From JALZUE01 sp051251725 (lineage in GTDB: Bacteria > Pseudomonadota > Gammaproteobacteria > Enterobacterales > Alteromonadaceae), in NCBI GenBank assembly GCA_051251725.1, contig JBPOFN010000053.1:1-21817 (forward strand): 21,817 nt of DNA. The letters run 5' to 3'. Each line of letters opens with the position of its first letter. Position 1 is the first letter of the stretch. Under the pieces are notes generated by a model. It ran no database searches. It worked only from the letters and a program-made list of their open reading frames with translations, and was not told where the DNA came from. A program made the position numbers and the translations under genes. This document shows, one piece after another, positions 1 through 6,281 of the stretch.

Positions 1-39
1 AGTTGAGGTTAGTTAATAAACGGAGCAATTTATTCGCTC

Positions 40-81
40 GAATACGAATGTGCAGAGCAAGCTTCCAGTGCATTCGTATTC
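40..81. repeat. 11-bp perfect inverted repeat upstream of the SDR gene
   Basis: GAATACGAATG (40-50) and its exact reverse complement CATTCGTATTC (71-81) flank a 20-nt loop that includes AAGCTT. It would form an RNA hairpin about 70 nt before the SDR start. No T-tract follows on the plus strand, so it is not a canonical terminator of an upstream gene. Bases 1-145 hold no other convincing gene. The hairpin could be a leader element, an operator, or the 3' end of an upstream transcript. Confidence 0.5.
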
Positions 82-151
82 ATGACATATTCCTACCTGT
101 TTAAGCAGCAAAGTCATAAACTCTAATGATTATCAATAATAGGAAATGACG

Positions 152-883
152 ATGCCAAATAACCTCACTCAATTTGCCGATCAATATGTGTTAACCGATA
201 AAGTTGCTGTCGTTACTGGCGGCGGTAAAGGTTTGGGTAAAACCATCACGGAATACTTGTTAGCCCAAGGAATGAAGGTGGCTATTTGCGGTCGAACAGA
301 GGCGCATTTAGTCACTACCGTTGAGCAGTTATCTGTACGCTATTCTGAGCGCATTATCGCGAAGGTTTGTGATGTTAGTGACAGTATACAAGTACAAGCG
401 TTTCATCAATTTGTTGAGAAAAAATTTGGCAGCGCCGAGGTGTTAATTAATAACAGCGGCTTTGGCAAAGAAACCTTAGTGTGGCAAACGCCAGAAAAAG
501 ACTGGGATGAAGTAATGAACACCAATGTCAAAGGTGTTTATTTGATGGCAAGTGCTTTTTTGCCGAATATGATCGCAAATAAAGCCGGTTATATTCTTAA
601 TATTGCCTCGCAAGCTGCGCTAAATGGTTATGCTAATGCTGGCGTTTATTGCGCCTCTAAATTTGCTTTAGTTGGTTTAAGTAAAGCTTTACAAGAAGAA
701 GTGAGTCCGTATGGCATTCATGTGCATTCACTGAATCCGGCGTTGATCCAGTCGCAAAAAACGGCATCGGATGCGGTTGATAACGGTTTAATTCAAAATG
801 AAGATCTTGCCCGTATGACAGTGTACTTATTACAGCAACCGCGCCGTTTGAAAATAGACAATATTGGCATGTGGGGCTTTTAA
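152..883 (+). CDS. short-chain dehydrogenase/reductase (SDR), FabG/YdfG-like
   Basis: This is a 243-aa classical SDR, probably a cytoplasmic NAD(P)-dependent oxidoreductase of unknown substrate. The Rossmann cofactor motif TGGGKGLG is at residues 22-29. NNSG, a variant of the usual NNAG, is near 100-103. The catalytic Ser is about 153 (NIAS), and the YxxxK pair is Y166/K170 (YCASK). The length fits the family. I chose ATG 152 over ATG 146 because the Shine-Dalgarno AGGA at 141-144 lies 7 nt from 152 but only 1 nt from 146. It is convergent with the pterin dehydratase gene. The fold assignment is firm; annotation as 3-oxoacyl-ACP reductase would be a guess. Confidence 0.9.
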   Translation: MPNNLTQFADQYVLTDKVAVVTGGGKGLGKTITEYLLAQGMKVAICGRTEAHLVTTVEQLSVRYSERIIAKVCDVSDSIQVQAFHQFVEKKFGSAEVLINNSGFGKETLVWQTPEKDWDEVMNTNVKGVYLMASAFLPNMIANKAGYILNIASQAALNGYANAGVYCASKFALVGLSKALQEEVSPYGIHVHSLNPALIQSQKTASDAVDNGLIQNEDLARMTVYLLQQPRRLKIDNIGMWGF

Positions 884-918
884 GGCCAAGTGCTACTAGT
901 AACGATAGACTTGGCTTT
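882..918. terminator. hairpin between convergent genes, probable bidirectional terminator
   Basis: GCCAAGT (885-891) pairs with ACTTGGC (909-915), and the stem extends to about 10 bp with AAG/TTT flanks (one G-U). The loop is 17 nt. A short T-run (916-918) follows on the plus strand, and an AAGG-to-TTAAAA context lies on the minus strand. It sits in the 52-nt gap between the SDR stop and the stop of the facing gene, where a shared terminator would be expected. Confidence 0.5.
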
Positions 919-935
919 AAAAGTAGCTGGCGGCA

Positions 936-1304
936 TTACAGCAGTTTAGATATCTTACTCGCCAAAGCAAAATCTCGGCTCGTTAAACCTTTAGCTTCAT
1001 GAGTGACTAGCGTGATTTTCACTTTGTTATAACTATTAAACCAATCTGGATGATGATTGGCTTTTTCAGCCAATAGCGCTACTTGCGTCATAAAGGCAAA
1101 AGCGGCAATAAAGTTAGAAAAGGTAAACTCCCGAACTAATTGATTATCAATAAGCTGCCAAGCATCTTTATTTTCAGGGCTATTTAAAACCGTCTCTAAT
1201 ACGTTATTTAAGGCTGTGTCTAAAGTCGCGTCTGCCGGACTAGTTAATTGATTCAATGTTAACAAAGACTGCTCAATGTCAGCTTGGCTTAATGTGGCTA
1301 TCAT
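936..1304 (-). CDS. pterin-4a-carbinolamine dehydratase (PCD/DCoH family)
   Basis: This 122-aa protein carries the family signature E-K-A-N-H-H-P-D-W (residues 80-88). It is followed by the YNKVKITLVTHEAKGLTSRD stretch (92-111), with the second conserved His at 102. PCD dehydrates 4a-hydroxytetrahydropterin in the recycling of tetrahydrobiopterin used by aromatic amino acid hydroxylases. The N-terminus is somewhat longer than in minimal (~95 aa) members. AAGGAG lies about 7 nt upstream of the ATG and supports the start. It lies only 27 nt downstream of the broken GH2 gene on the same strand and may be read through from it. No phenylalanine hydroxylase is in view, so the physiological partner is unknown. 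Confidence 0.88.
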   Translation of the reverse strand: MIATLSQADIEQSLLTLNQLTSPADATLDTALNNVLETVLNSPENKDAWQLIDNQLVREFTFSNFIAAFAFMTQVALLAEKANHHPDWFNSYNKVKITLVTHEAKGLTSRDFALASKISKLL

Positions 1305-1331
1305 CTTTTGCTCCTTTATTACTGCCTTCGG

Positions 1332-2957
1332 TTAATCTGCAGCTTTTACCTGAACTATAATTTCATTACTACTTAGCTTACCAGCGTTTGCTGAAATGAT
1401 CACAGTATCTGCGGTTAATTTACTTTGCACTATCATCAATGCTTTACCTTGATGCGTAACAATATGATTGTTTTGATGTTGTTGAATATTATCGGCGGCG
1501 CCGTTATCAACACCGAGCAGCTTAATTTTACCGCTGAGATTAAAATGAATATCCTGTTCAATATGTTGTACTGGGTTACCCTTTTTATCGATTAATTGCG
1601 CGACAATATGTGCAACTTGATAACCATCTGCGCTTAGGCTGGTTTTATCGCTTGATAATTGAATAGCTACTGGCGCGGTGGCGGTGGTAATTTTTGCTTC
1701 GACTAGCTTGGCGTTATTATTTGCTGTACTTAAGTTGGCGGCGCGAGCGGTTAAAGTACCTGCTTGAAAAGGCACCGCCCATTTTAAAATACGCTCAGGG
1801 TTGTCGGTTAGATTTTTTATACCTAAAGATCGCTCATTAAGGAACAACTCGATACTTTCAATATTGCTATATACTTCAACAATCACTAGTTCACCGGCTT
1901 GGTAATTCCAGTGTTCGTTAACTTCGCGCCAGCCCCATTTTTCCTGTTGCCAACTGCCGGGTTGTTTTTCGATGATAGTGTGCTGATCAGCGGCAACAGA
2001 GTAGTTCGAGAGCTCAGCTGTTTGTGAACTAATATAGAGATGCGGTGATTTATGCCAAACCGTTTTCATCATGTGATAACTAGGTTTGGTAAAACCAGCA
2101 AAGTCGAGCATACCTGAATTTGAACCTTTTTTAGGCCACTTTCCGTTCGACTCTCCTAGATAATTAATCCCCGTCCACACAAACATGCCAGGAATAAAAT
2201 CACGCTCAATAACTTTTTGCCATTCATGCCACTGAACCCAGTTTTCGCTGCCTAAGATCATTTTCTCAGGATAATTTTTATGGCCGTAGTTATAAAGGAC
2301 TTGGCGATAACTGTAACCAATAATGTCGAGTACATCGCTATAACCGGAAAAATGACTAACCGTTGGCGTGACTAAATTAGCGGTAACTGGTCGAGTTGTA
2401 TCTAACTCTTTGACCCAGCGACTTAACTTTTCAGCTGACTTTGATAATTCAGGGCCTTTTATAGGACTCGCTGCAAACGTTGCTTGCATGCGTGCAATAT
2501 TATGAGGGGGTAGATCCCAGTAATAGCTATGCTTTTCAGCATTGTCTTTATTCCAATAACCGGCAGCATTGGTATATCTAGGATAAGTCCATTCTATTTC
2601 GTTGCCGATACTCCATTGAATAATAGAAGGGTGGTTACGATCGCGCATTATCATTGCTTTAATATCACGTTCAGCCCATTCGGTAAAATAATGGTTGTAG
2701 CTTTGGGTAATATAATCTACTTCGCCAGCTTGATTGAAATTTTTACGTTTATCTTTTGGGTTATCCCATTCATCAAACGCTTCATTTTGCACTAATAAAC
2801 CCATCTCATCACAAAGTGTTAAAAATTCTTCTGATGGTGGATTATGGGCGGTACGAATGGCATTTACTCCCGCTTGTTTTAACCGTGATAATCGGCGCTG
2901 CCATACACCTTTTGGCACCGCGGCACCGACTAAACCGCCATCATGGTGAATATTCAC
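1332..2957 (-). CDS. GH2 catalytic barrel plus C-terminal Ig-like domains (downstream part)
   Basis: These 541 residues hold the GH2 TIM barrel. The opening NIHHDGG (2-8) is followed by AGVNAIRTAHNPP (29-41). The probable acid/base is E120 in SIGNE (family rule: Glu of the NE pair). The probable nucleophile is E238 in ILGSENW, followed by GMFVWTGINYLGE. Next come a DUF4982-like segment (VIVEVYSNIESIELFLN...) and a C-terminal Ig-like GH2 domain (about 440-541), an architecture common in marine polysaccharide-degrading GH2 enzymes. Reported GH2 activities include beta-galactosidase, beta-glucuronidase and beta-mannosidase; the substrate cannot be fixed here. The GTG at 2957 is only the frameshift entry point, not a credible start. 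Confidence 0.75.
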   Translation of the reverse strand: MNIHHDGGLVGAAVPKGVWQRRLSRLKQAGVNAIRTAHNPPSEEFLTLCDEMGLLVQNEAFDEWDNPKDKRKNFNQAGEVDYITQSYNHYFTEWAERDIKAMIMRDRNHPSIIQWSIGNEIEWTYPRYTNAAGYWNKDNAEKHSYYWDLPPHNIARMQATFAASPIKGPELSKSAEKLSRWVKELDTTRPVTANLVTPTVSHFSGYSDVLDIIGYSYRQVLYNYGHKNYPEKMILGSENWVQWHEWQKVIERDFIPGMFVWTGINYLGESNGKWPKKGSNSGMLDFAGFTKPSYHMMKTVWHKSPHLYISSQTAELSNYSVAADQHTIIEKQPGSWQQEKWGWREVNEHWNYQAGELVIVEVYSNIESIELFLNERSLGIKNLTDNPERILKWAVPFQAGTLTARAANLSTANNNAKLVEAKITTATAPVAIQLSSDKTSLSADGYQVAHIVAQLIDKKGNPVQHIEQDIHFNLSGKIKLLGVDNGAADNIQQHQNNHIVTHQGKALMIVQSKLTADTVIISANAGKLSSNEIIVQVKAAD

Positions 2958-3952
2958 ACCTTTAATTTTGACGTTTTATCGTTTAAGAAAAACCCTAAAT
3001 TGGCATCATGGCGAATACTACGAATACCAAAGCGAGTGCTGTTGTTATCGAGAGTGATACCTTTATGTTTAATCAGTGTTTTCGCGGTGTAAAGGTTAGG
3101 GGAGTTAAGAGCCCAAAGCTGAGGGTGAGTTACTGATAAGAGTTGTTTAAGCTCTTGATTTTCACCGGCGGCGAGGGTGATCTTAGACGAGGCACTCGTT
3201 ACTATTTTACCACTAGGAGCCATTAGGTTCGTTATCACTGCAAGCGTTGCCGTTTGATTGCTTTCGTTATTGACTGTGGTTTGCACATTTATTTGTGCTT
3301 TAGCGGCGGAAACCTGCTCAGTCGTAATATAAGTACCCCAAATCGGGATATTAATATCAGCCGTAGTGATAAGTTTTACATGGCGATAAATACCTGATCC
3401 TGTATACCATCTAGAGTCAATATAGCGACTTCTATCAACATAAACTGCGAGTACATTTTCTTTTTCATTATTATGTAAATACGGCGTTAGATCATAATGA
3501 AAGGCAGCATAACCATAAGGGCGTTCACCTAATAAATGGCCATTTATCCACACTTTAGAATGGTTATAAATACCATCAAACAAGATTTGGGTTTTACCGT
3601 GCACAGTTGGCGTTTTAAAATGTTTACGGTACCAAGCCTTGCCGCCAGGTAAATAGCCGGTAGCGCCAGCGGTTTTTTCTTGGCTGTAAGGTGCTTCAAT
3701 ACTCCAATCGTGTGGCAAGCGTAAATTTCGCCAAGTGCTATCGTCAAAGCTAAGCTGTTCAGCATTGTTATAAGTCTTGTCGTTTTCAAGTTGCGAAAAT
3801 TTCCAGCCAAAATTGAAATCAATTTCTTGCCGATTAGTATTTTCCGCTAGGGTATTTATTACGGTGCGAGGCTGCACAGAGTTATCACTGCAGCTACTCA
3901 GAAACAAAACAGTAAGTAAAATAAATAAACGTGATAAAGTTGAACAGAGCAT
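2954..3952 (-). CDS. GH2 lipoprotein, N-terminal part (sugar-binding and Ig-like domains)
   Basis: These 332 residues form the N-terminal part of the interrupted enzyme. A lipoprotein signal peptide ends in the lipobox LSS-C21; +2 is Ser, so sorting to the outer membrane is expected. The GH2 jelly-roll sugar-binding domain spans about 44-200, with LPHDW (79-83), the GKAWYRKHF strand (104-112) and SRWYTGSGIYRHVKL (180-194). The GH2 immunoglobulin-like sandwich domain follows (about 205-305), then RFGIRSIRHD, which normally leads into the barrel. Alone it lacks every catalytic residue. The ribosome-binding site is weak (AT-rich leader). Confidence 0.75.
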   Translation of the reverse strand: MLCSTLSRLFILLTVLFLSSCSDNSVQPRTVINTLAENTNRQEIDFNFGWKFSQLENDKTYNNAEQLSFDDSTWRNLRLPHDWSIEAPYSQEKTAGATGYLPGGKAWYRKHFKTPTVHGKTQILFDGIYNHSKVWINGHLLGERPYGYAAFHYDLTPYLHNNEKENVLAVYVDRSRYIDSRWYTGSGIYRHVKLITTADINIPIWGTYITTEQVSAAKAQINVQTTVNNESNQTATLAVITNLMAPSGKIVTSASSKITLAAGENQELKQLLSVTHPQLWALNSPNLYTAKTLIKHKGITLDNNSTRFGIRSIRHDANLGFFLNDKTSKLKV

Positions 3953-4084
3953 AATAATTAATCAATATATTTGTTTTATATATAATTGCACAGTTTTATT
4001 TTTGAATAAAGTGAAAGGTGTAAAAGTTATTTTTAATTTTTAATTTTGAGTGTGGTTTCTCAATTAAACTGATTTAACTACTCA

Positions 4085-4102
4085 AATTTTTGCGCAAAAA
4101 TT
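4085..4102. promoter_or_regulatory. 18-bp perfect palindrome in the divergent intergenic region
   Basis: AATTTTTGCGCAAAAATT reads identically on both strands. It lies between the GH2 gene (-, start 3952) and the solute-binding gene (+, start 4177), about 75 nt before the latter. A symmetric site with a GCGC core fits a homodimeric repressor operator. It could also fold as an RNA or DNA hairpin, but no T-tract follows. Nothing else clearly functional was seen in 3953-4176. Confidence 0.45.
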
Positions 4103-4176
4103 AGTTGTTATTGGCGCTATATTTCGAAATTCTTAGTTTTAGTCTACAATTTTAATGCCGCATGAGGAGAAGTAGT

Positions 4177-5067
4177 TTGATTAACCTAAGGGTCTTTAGC
4201 TTAAGTTTTTGCTTGTTTAGCTACCCTATGGCTGCGGCTGAAAGCTTTATGTATTTTCAGCATGAAGGTTCATTTACGGCGACATCGGTCAATTATGACA
4301 AAGAAGTATTAGAGCTAGCACTACGTTTAACGGCAAAAGAATATGGTGAATTCCATTTAACTCCAACCCCGATAGGTTTAAGCATTGCACGGGTGATGAA
4401 ATTGGCTGAAGAAGGCAAAATTAAAAATTATTTTTTTAAATATTCCGCCAGAAATGGTTTGAGTAAATATTACCAGCCTATTGTTTTTCCTATTGATCGC
4501 GGGATTGTTGGTTACCGCGTCGCGATTATTTCAAAAGACTTATCGACAGATAAAATTGGCGCACCCACTTCAATTAACGACCTAAAGAAATTAACCAATG
4601 CCCAGGGAGATGAATGGCTAGACGCTAAAATTTTAAATAAACATAATATTCCAGTTTTTACCGTCAAAGATCATAACCGCATTTTTGAATTATTAAGTGC
4701 AGGGCGAGTCGATTTATTCTTTCGTGGTATTCATGAGTGGCAAGATGAATTAATTCAATATAACAATGGCGAGTTAGTTTTAGAGCAAAATTTTGCCATT
4801 TATTATCCGCTGCCAAGATTTTTTTATACGGCGAAAGGCAATGTTCTTAATGCAAAGCGGGTCAAGCTTGGTTTAGAAAGGGCGTTTAATAATGGTGATT
4901 TTCAGCGCTTATGGGAAAGCTATTATTTGGCGAGTGTTAAAGCTACGCAATTAAGTAAACGAAAAATAATTATACTGGAAAACCCCTATATTACCGAGCT
5001 CTCGAAAGATTATTTACCTTATTTTTTAACCCTAGCAGAGGTTAAAAACCTTGAGAATAAAGAGTAG
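4177..5067 (+). CDS. periplasmic solute-binding-like protein (SBP_bac_3 type)
   Basis: This 296-aa exported protein has a signal peptide (MINLRVFSLSFCLFSYPMAAA, likely cut after Ala21). The body resembles the type 2 periplasmic-binding fold of the amino-acid ABC transporter binding proteins, seen for instance in FELLSAGRVDLFFRG. Many Alteromonadales genomes carry such orphan proteins with no ABC permease beside them, as here. I chose the TTG start at 4177 because GAGGAG (4164-4169) lies 7 nt upstream. The in-frame ATG at 4162 overlaps that Shine-Dalgarno and has none of its own; using it would add five residues. The ligand is unknown. It is divergent from the GH2 gene and convergent with the ThuA gene. 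Confidence 0.75.
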   Translation: MINLRVFSLSFCLFSYPMAAAESFMYFQHEGSFTATSVNYDKEVLELALRLTAKEYGEFHLTPTPIGLSIARVMKLAEEGKIKNYFFKYSARNGLSKYYQPIVFPIDRGIVGYRVAIISKDLSTDKIGAPTSINDLKKLTNAQGDEWLDAKILNKHNIPVFTVKDHNRIFELLSAGRVDLFFRGIHEWQDELIQYNNGELVLEQNFAIYYPLPRFFYTAKGNVLNAKRVKLGLERAFNNGDFQRLWESYYLASVKATQLSKRKIIILENPYITELSKDYLPYFLTLAEVKNLENKE

Positions 5068-5075
5068 GTTATTTC

Positions 5076-5121
5076 GGCTTTCTTACACTTTAACTATAAT
5101 TAGCCATAATGTAAGAAAGCC
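5076..5121. terminator. 12-bp hairpin between convergent genes
   Basis: GGCTTTCTTACA (5076-5087) pairs perfectly with TGTAAGAAAGCC (5110-5121) around a 22-nt loop. It sits between the stop of the solute-binding gene (+) and the stop of the ThuA gene (-), so it probably helps end both transcripts. Neither side has a strong T-tract, so it may work with Rho or mainly stabilise 3' ends. Confidence 0.5.
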
Positions 5122-5139
5122 AGAGATTAACAAATATTA

Positions 5140-6144
5140 CTAATCTTTATAAGCTCTTTTGCTCGCATTTTCTGCGGTTGGAAAGTCAGCAGGAATAGCT
5201 TGTGTTACTTTACCTGTTGCGGCCCATTCTGCGCCGCGTAAAAAGGTAGTGATAAAACCAACTCCTTCAAATGCAACGTGATCATGACCAAGTGTTGAGT
5301 GAAAAACACGGCCTTGATGGTAGTCAATAGTCATTAAAATTGGCTCATGTTTAACGTCACCGTTTTTAACATTTTGCGGATAAGCACTAGCTAATATCGT
5401 TAAATTCTCTGCCGGTCCTCGTAACTTTGCATATAACTCGTCTTTTGTATGTAACCAAACTTTTGGTAAGCCCTTCGTGATCGGGTGCTCAGTATCTCGG
5501 ATCTGCAGTTGAAATTCGTGTGCTTTACCATGAGCACCAGCGCCACCTTTAGTTGTGTCTGTGATTAACTTGCCAGCCTTATTGTAATATTTATAGGGAC
5601 CGTCAGTTTCATTACGATTTCCCCAGCCACCAAGACCAATCATTTTATTGAATTCAGTCCATTTAGGAAACGAATTATCGGCTGCGTGAATAACGACTAA
5701 GCCGCCACCGTTTTTCATATACTTTTCGAATTCGGCTTTTGTTTTTGCTGGCCAGTCAGCCGCTTTCCAACCAAAGTTTGACACGATAAGGTCGTACTGT
5801 TCAAAATTAGGTTGAAAGTTTGGATCAGTTTTAGGCTGTTTAAGATCTTGATAATTTTTGCCGTCGTTCAGTGGGTGCTTAGCTATGTAGTTGTTATAAC
5901 CGGTTGAACGCCATAAATTTTCAGAACGGTAAATATCAGCAGTAAAAAGCCCTGTTTCTTCTAAATAGCTTTTCATCATCATGGTAGATTTTGGCCAGAC
6001 ACCATGATTATTTTGACCATCAATTATTAAAGTTTTGATTTTTTTAGCTGTTTTTGTTGTTTGTTTGTTATCTTCAGCGGTTAGGGTACAAGCGGTAAGT
6101 GCTAGTGTAACCATTGCGCAAAAAGCAATAATATAATTTTTCAT
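5140..6144 (-). CDS. ThuA-domain lipoprotein (trehalose-utilisation/carbohydrate-associated)
   Basis: This 334-aa lipoprotein has the lipobox LTA-C19 with Thr at +2 (outer-membrane type). The ThuA-like domain, which has a class I glutamine-amidotransferase-like fold, begins at KTLIIDGQNNHG (37-48). It continues with GGGLVVIHAAD (146-156), HTKDELYAKL (232-241) and HSTLGHD (282-288), typical conserved His-containing stretches. ThuA proteins occur in sugar-catabolic loci, often beside glycoside hydrolases; the biochemical reaction is poorly defined. I chose ATG 6144 because GAGGA precedes it and the lipoprotein signal starts there. An upstream in-frame ATG (6210) would place the promoter and operator inside the coding region. 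Confidence 0.85.
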   Translation of the reverse strand: MKNYIIAFCAMVTLALTACTLTAEDNKQTTKTAKKIKTLIIDGQNNHGVWPKSTMMMKSYLEETGLFTADIYRSENLWRSTGYNNYIAKHPLNDGKNYQDLKQPKTDPNFQPNFEQYDLIVSNFGWKAADWPAKTKAEFEKYMKNGGGLVVIHAADNSFPKWTEFNKMIGLGGWGNRNETDGPYKYYNKAGKLITDTTKGGAGAHGKAHEFQLQIRDTEHPITKGLPKVWLHTKDELYAKLRGPAENLTILASAYPQNVKNGDVKHEPILMTIDYHQGRVFHSTLGHDHVAFEGVGFITTFLRGAEWAATGKVTQAIPADFPTAENASKRAYKD

Positions 6145-6196
6145 TTTATCCTCAATGAATTTAACGACTAATATATGAAATATAAGATGGTGATTA

Positions 6197-6208
6197 GTTA
6201 GCGCTAAC
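6197..6208. promoter_or_regulatory. LacI-family-type operator palindrome
   Basis: GTTAGCGCTAAC is a perfect 12-bp palindrome with the central CG typical of LacI/GalR-family operators. It overlaps the -10 and start region of the predicted ThuA promoter, a classic repression geometry. An outer inverted repeat, GATGGTGA (6186-6193) and TCACCATC (6218-6225), brackets it. No LacI-family gene is in the window, so the regulator is inferred only from operator shape. Confidence 0.55.
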
Positions 6209-6233
6209 ATAACCTATTCACCATCATTGTTAA
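6206..6233 (-). promoter_or_regulatory. predicted sigma70 promoter of the ThuA gene
   Basis: On the minus strand, TTAACA (5/6 match to -35; plus coordinates 6228-6233) is followed by a 16-nt spacer and TATGTT (4/6 match to -10; 6206-6211). The expected start site falls within the GTTAGCGCTAAC palindrome. The leader to the ATG at 6144 would be about 55 nt. Confidence 0.4.
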
Positions 6234-6234
6234 A

Positions 6235-6265
6235 GCGGCTTTACGGATTAACGTAAATTTACCGC
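6235..6265 (-). terminator. possible weak terminator downstream of the DUF5060 hydrolase
   Basis: On the minus strand, GCGG pairs with CCGC, and inside it TTTACG pairs with CGTAAA, with a small asymmetric internal loop. CTTTAAC follows. It lies just after the hydrolase stop (6282) and just before the ThuA promoter, which suggests separate transcripts with possible read-through. Confidence 0.3.
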
Positions 6266-6281
6266 ACTATTGTTAACTCAC

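Larger units (their letters stand above)
1332..3952 (-). pseudogene. GH2 beta-galactosidase-like lipoprotein gene, interrupted by a single-base frameshift
   Basis: Two adjacent minus-strand reading frames overlap by 4 nt and together make one GH2 enzyme of about 870 aa. The upstream frame ends ...FFLNDKTSKLKV-stop at 2954. The downstream frame continues in the -1 register as VKIKGVNIHHDGG, which is the usual start of the GH2 catalytic barrel. One extra base in the A-run (plus-strand T4 at 2974-2977) would join them as NDK-N-VKIKGVN. Neither half has other disabling changes, so the lesion is very recent, a sequencing or assembly error, or phase variation. The downstream half has no plausible start of its own: its first available codon is an internal GTG with no ribosome-binding site. 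Confidence 0.8.

Noticed and set aside
2529..2965. Small plus-strand reading frames inside the GH2 gene
   Set aside because: They lie antisense to clearly conserved GH2 coding sequence and have no ribosome-binding sites or recognisable protein features.
2950..2980. Programmed -1 ribosomal frameshift in the GH2 gene
   Set aside because: The register change is -1, but no X-XXY-YYZ slippery heptamer of the A-AAA-AAG type is present and no stimulatory Shine-Dalgarno or stable hairpin is apparent. GH2 enzymes are not known to use such frameshifting, so a base loss is simpler.
6145..6210. Longer N-terminus for the ThuA protein
   Set aside because: It would cover the operator and promoter and displace the lipoprotein signal; ATG 6144 has GAGGA upstream.
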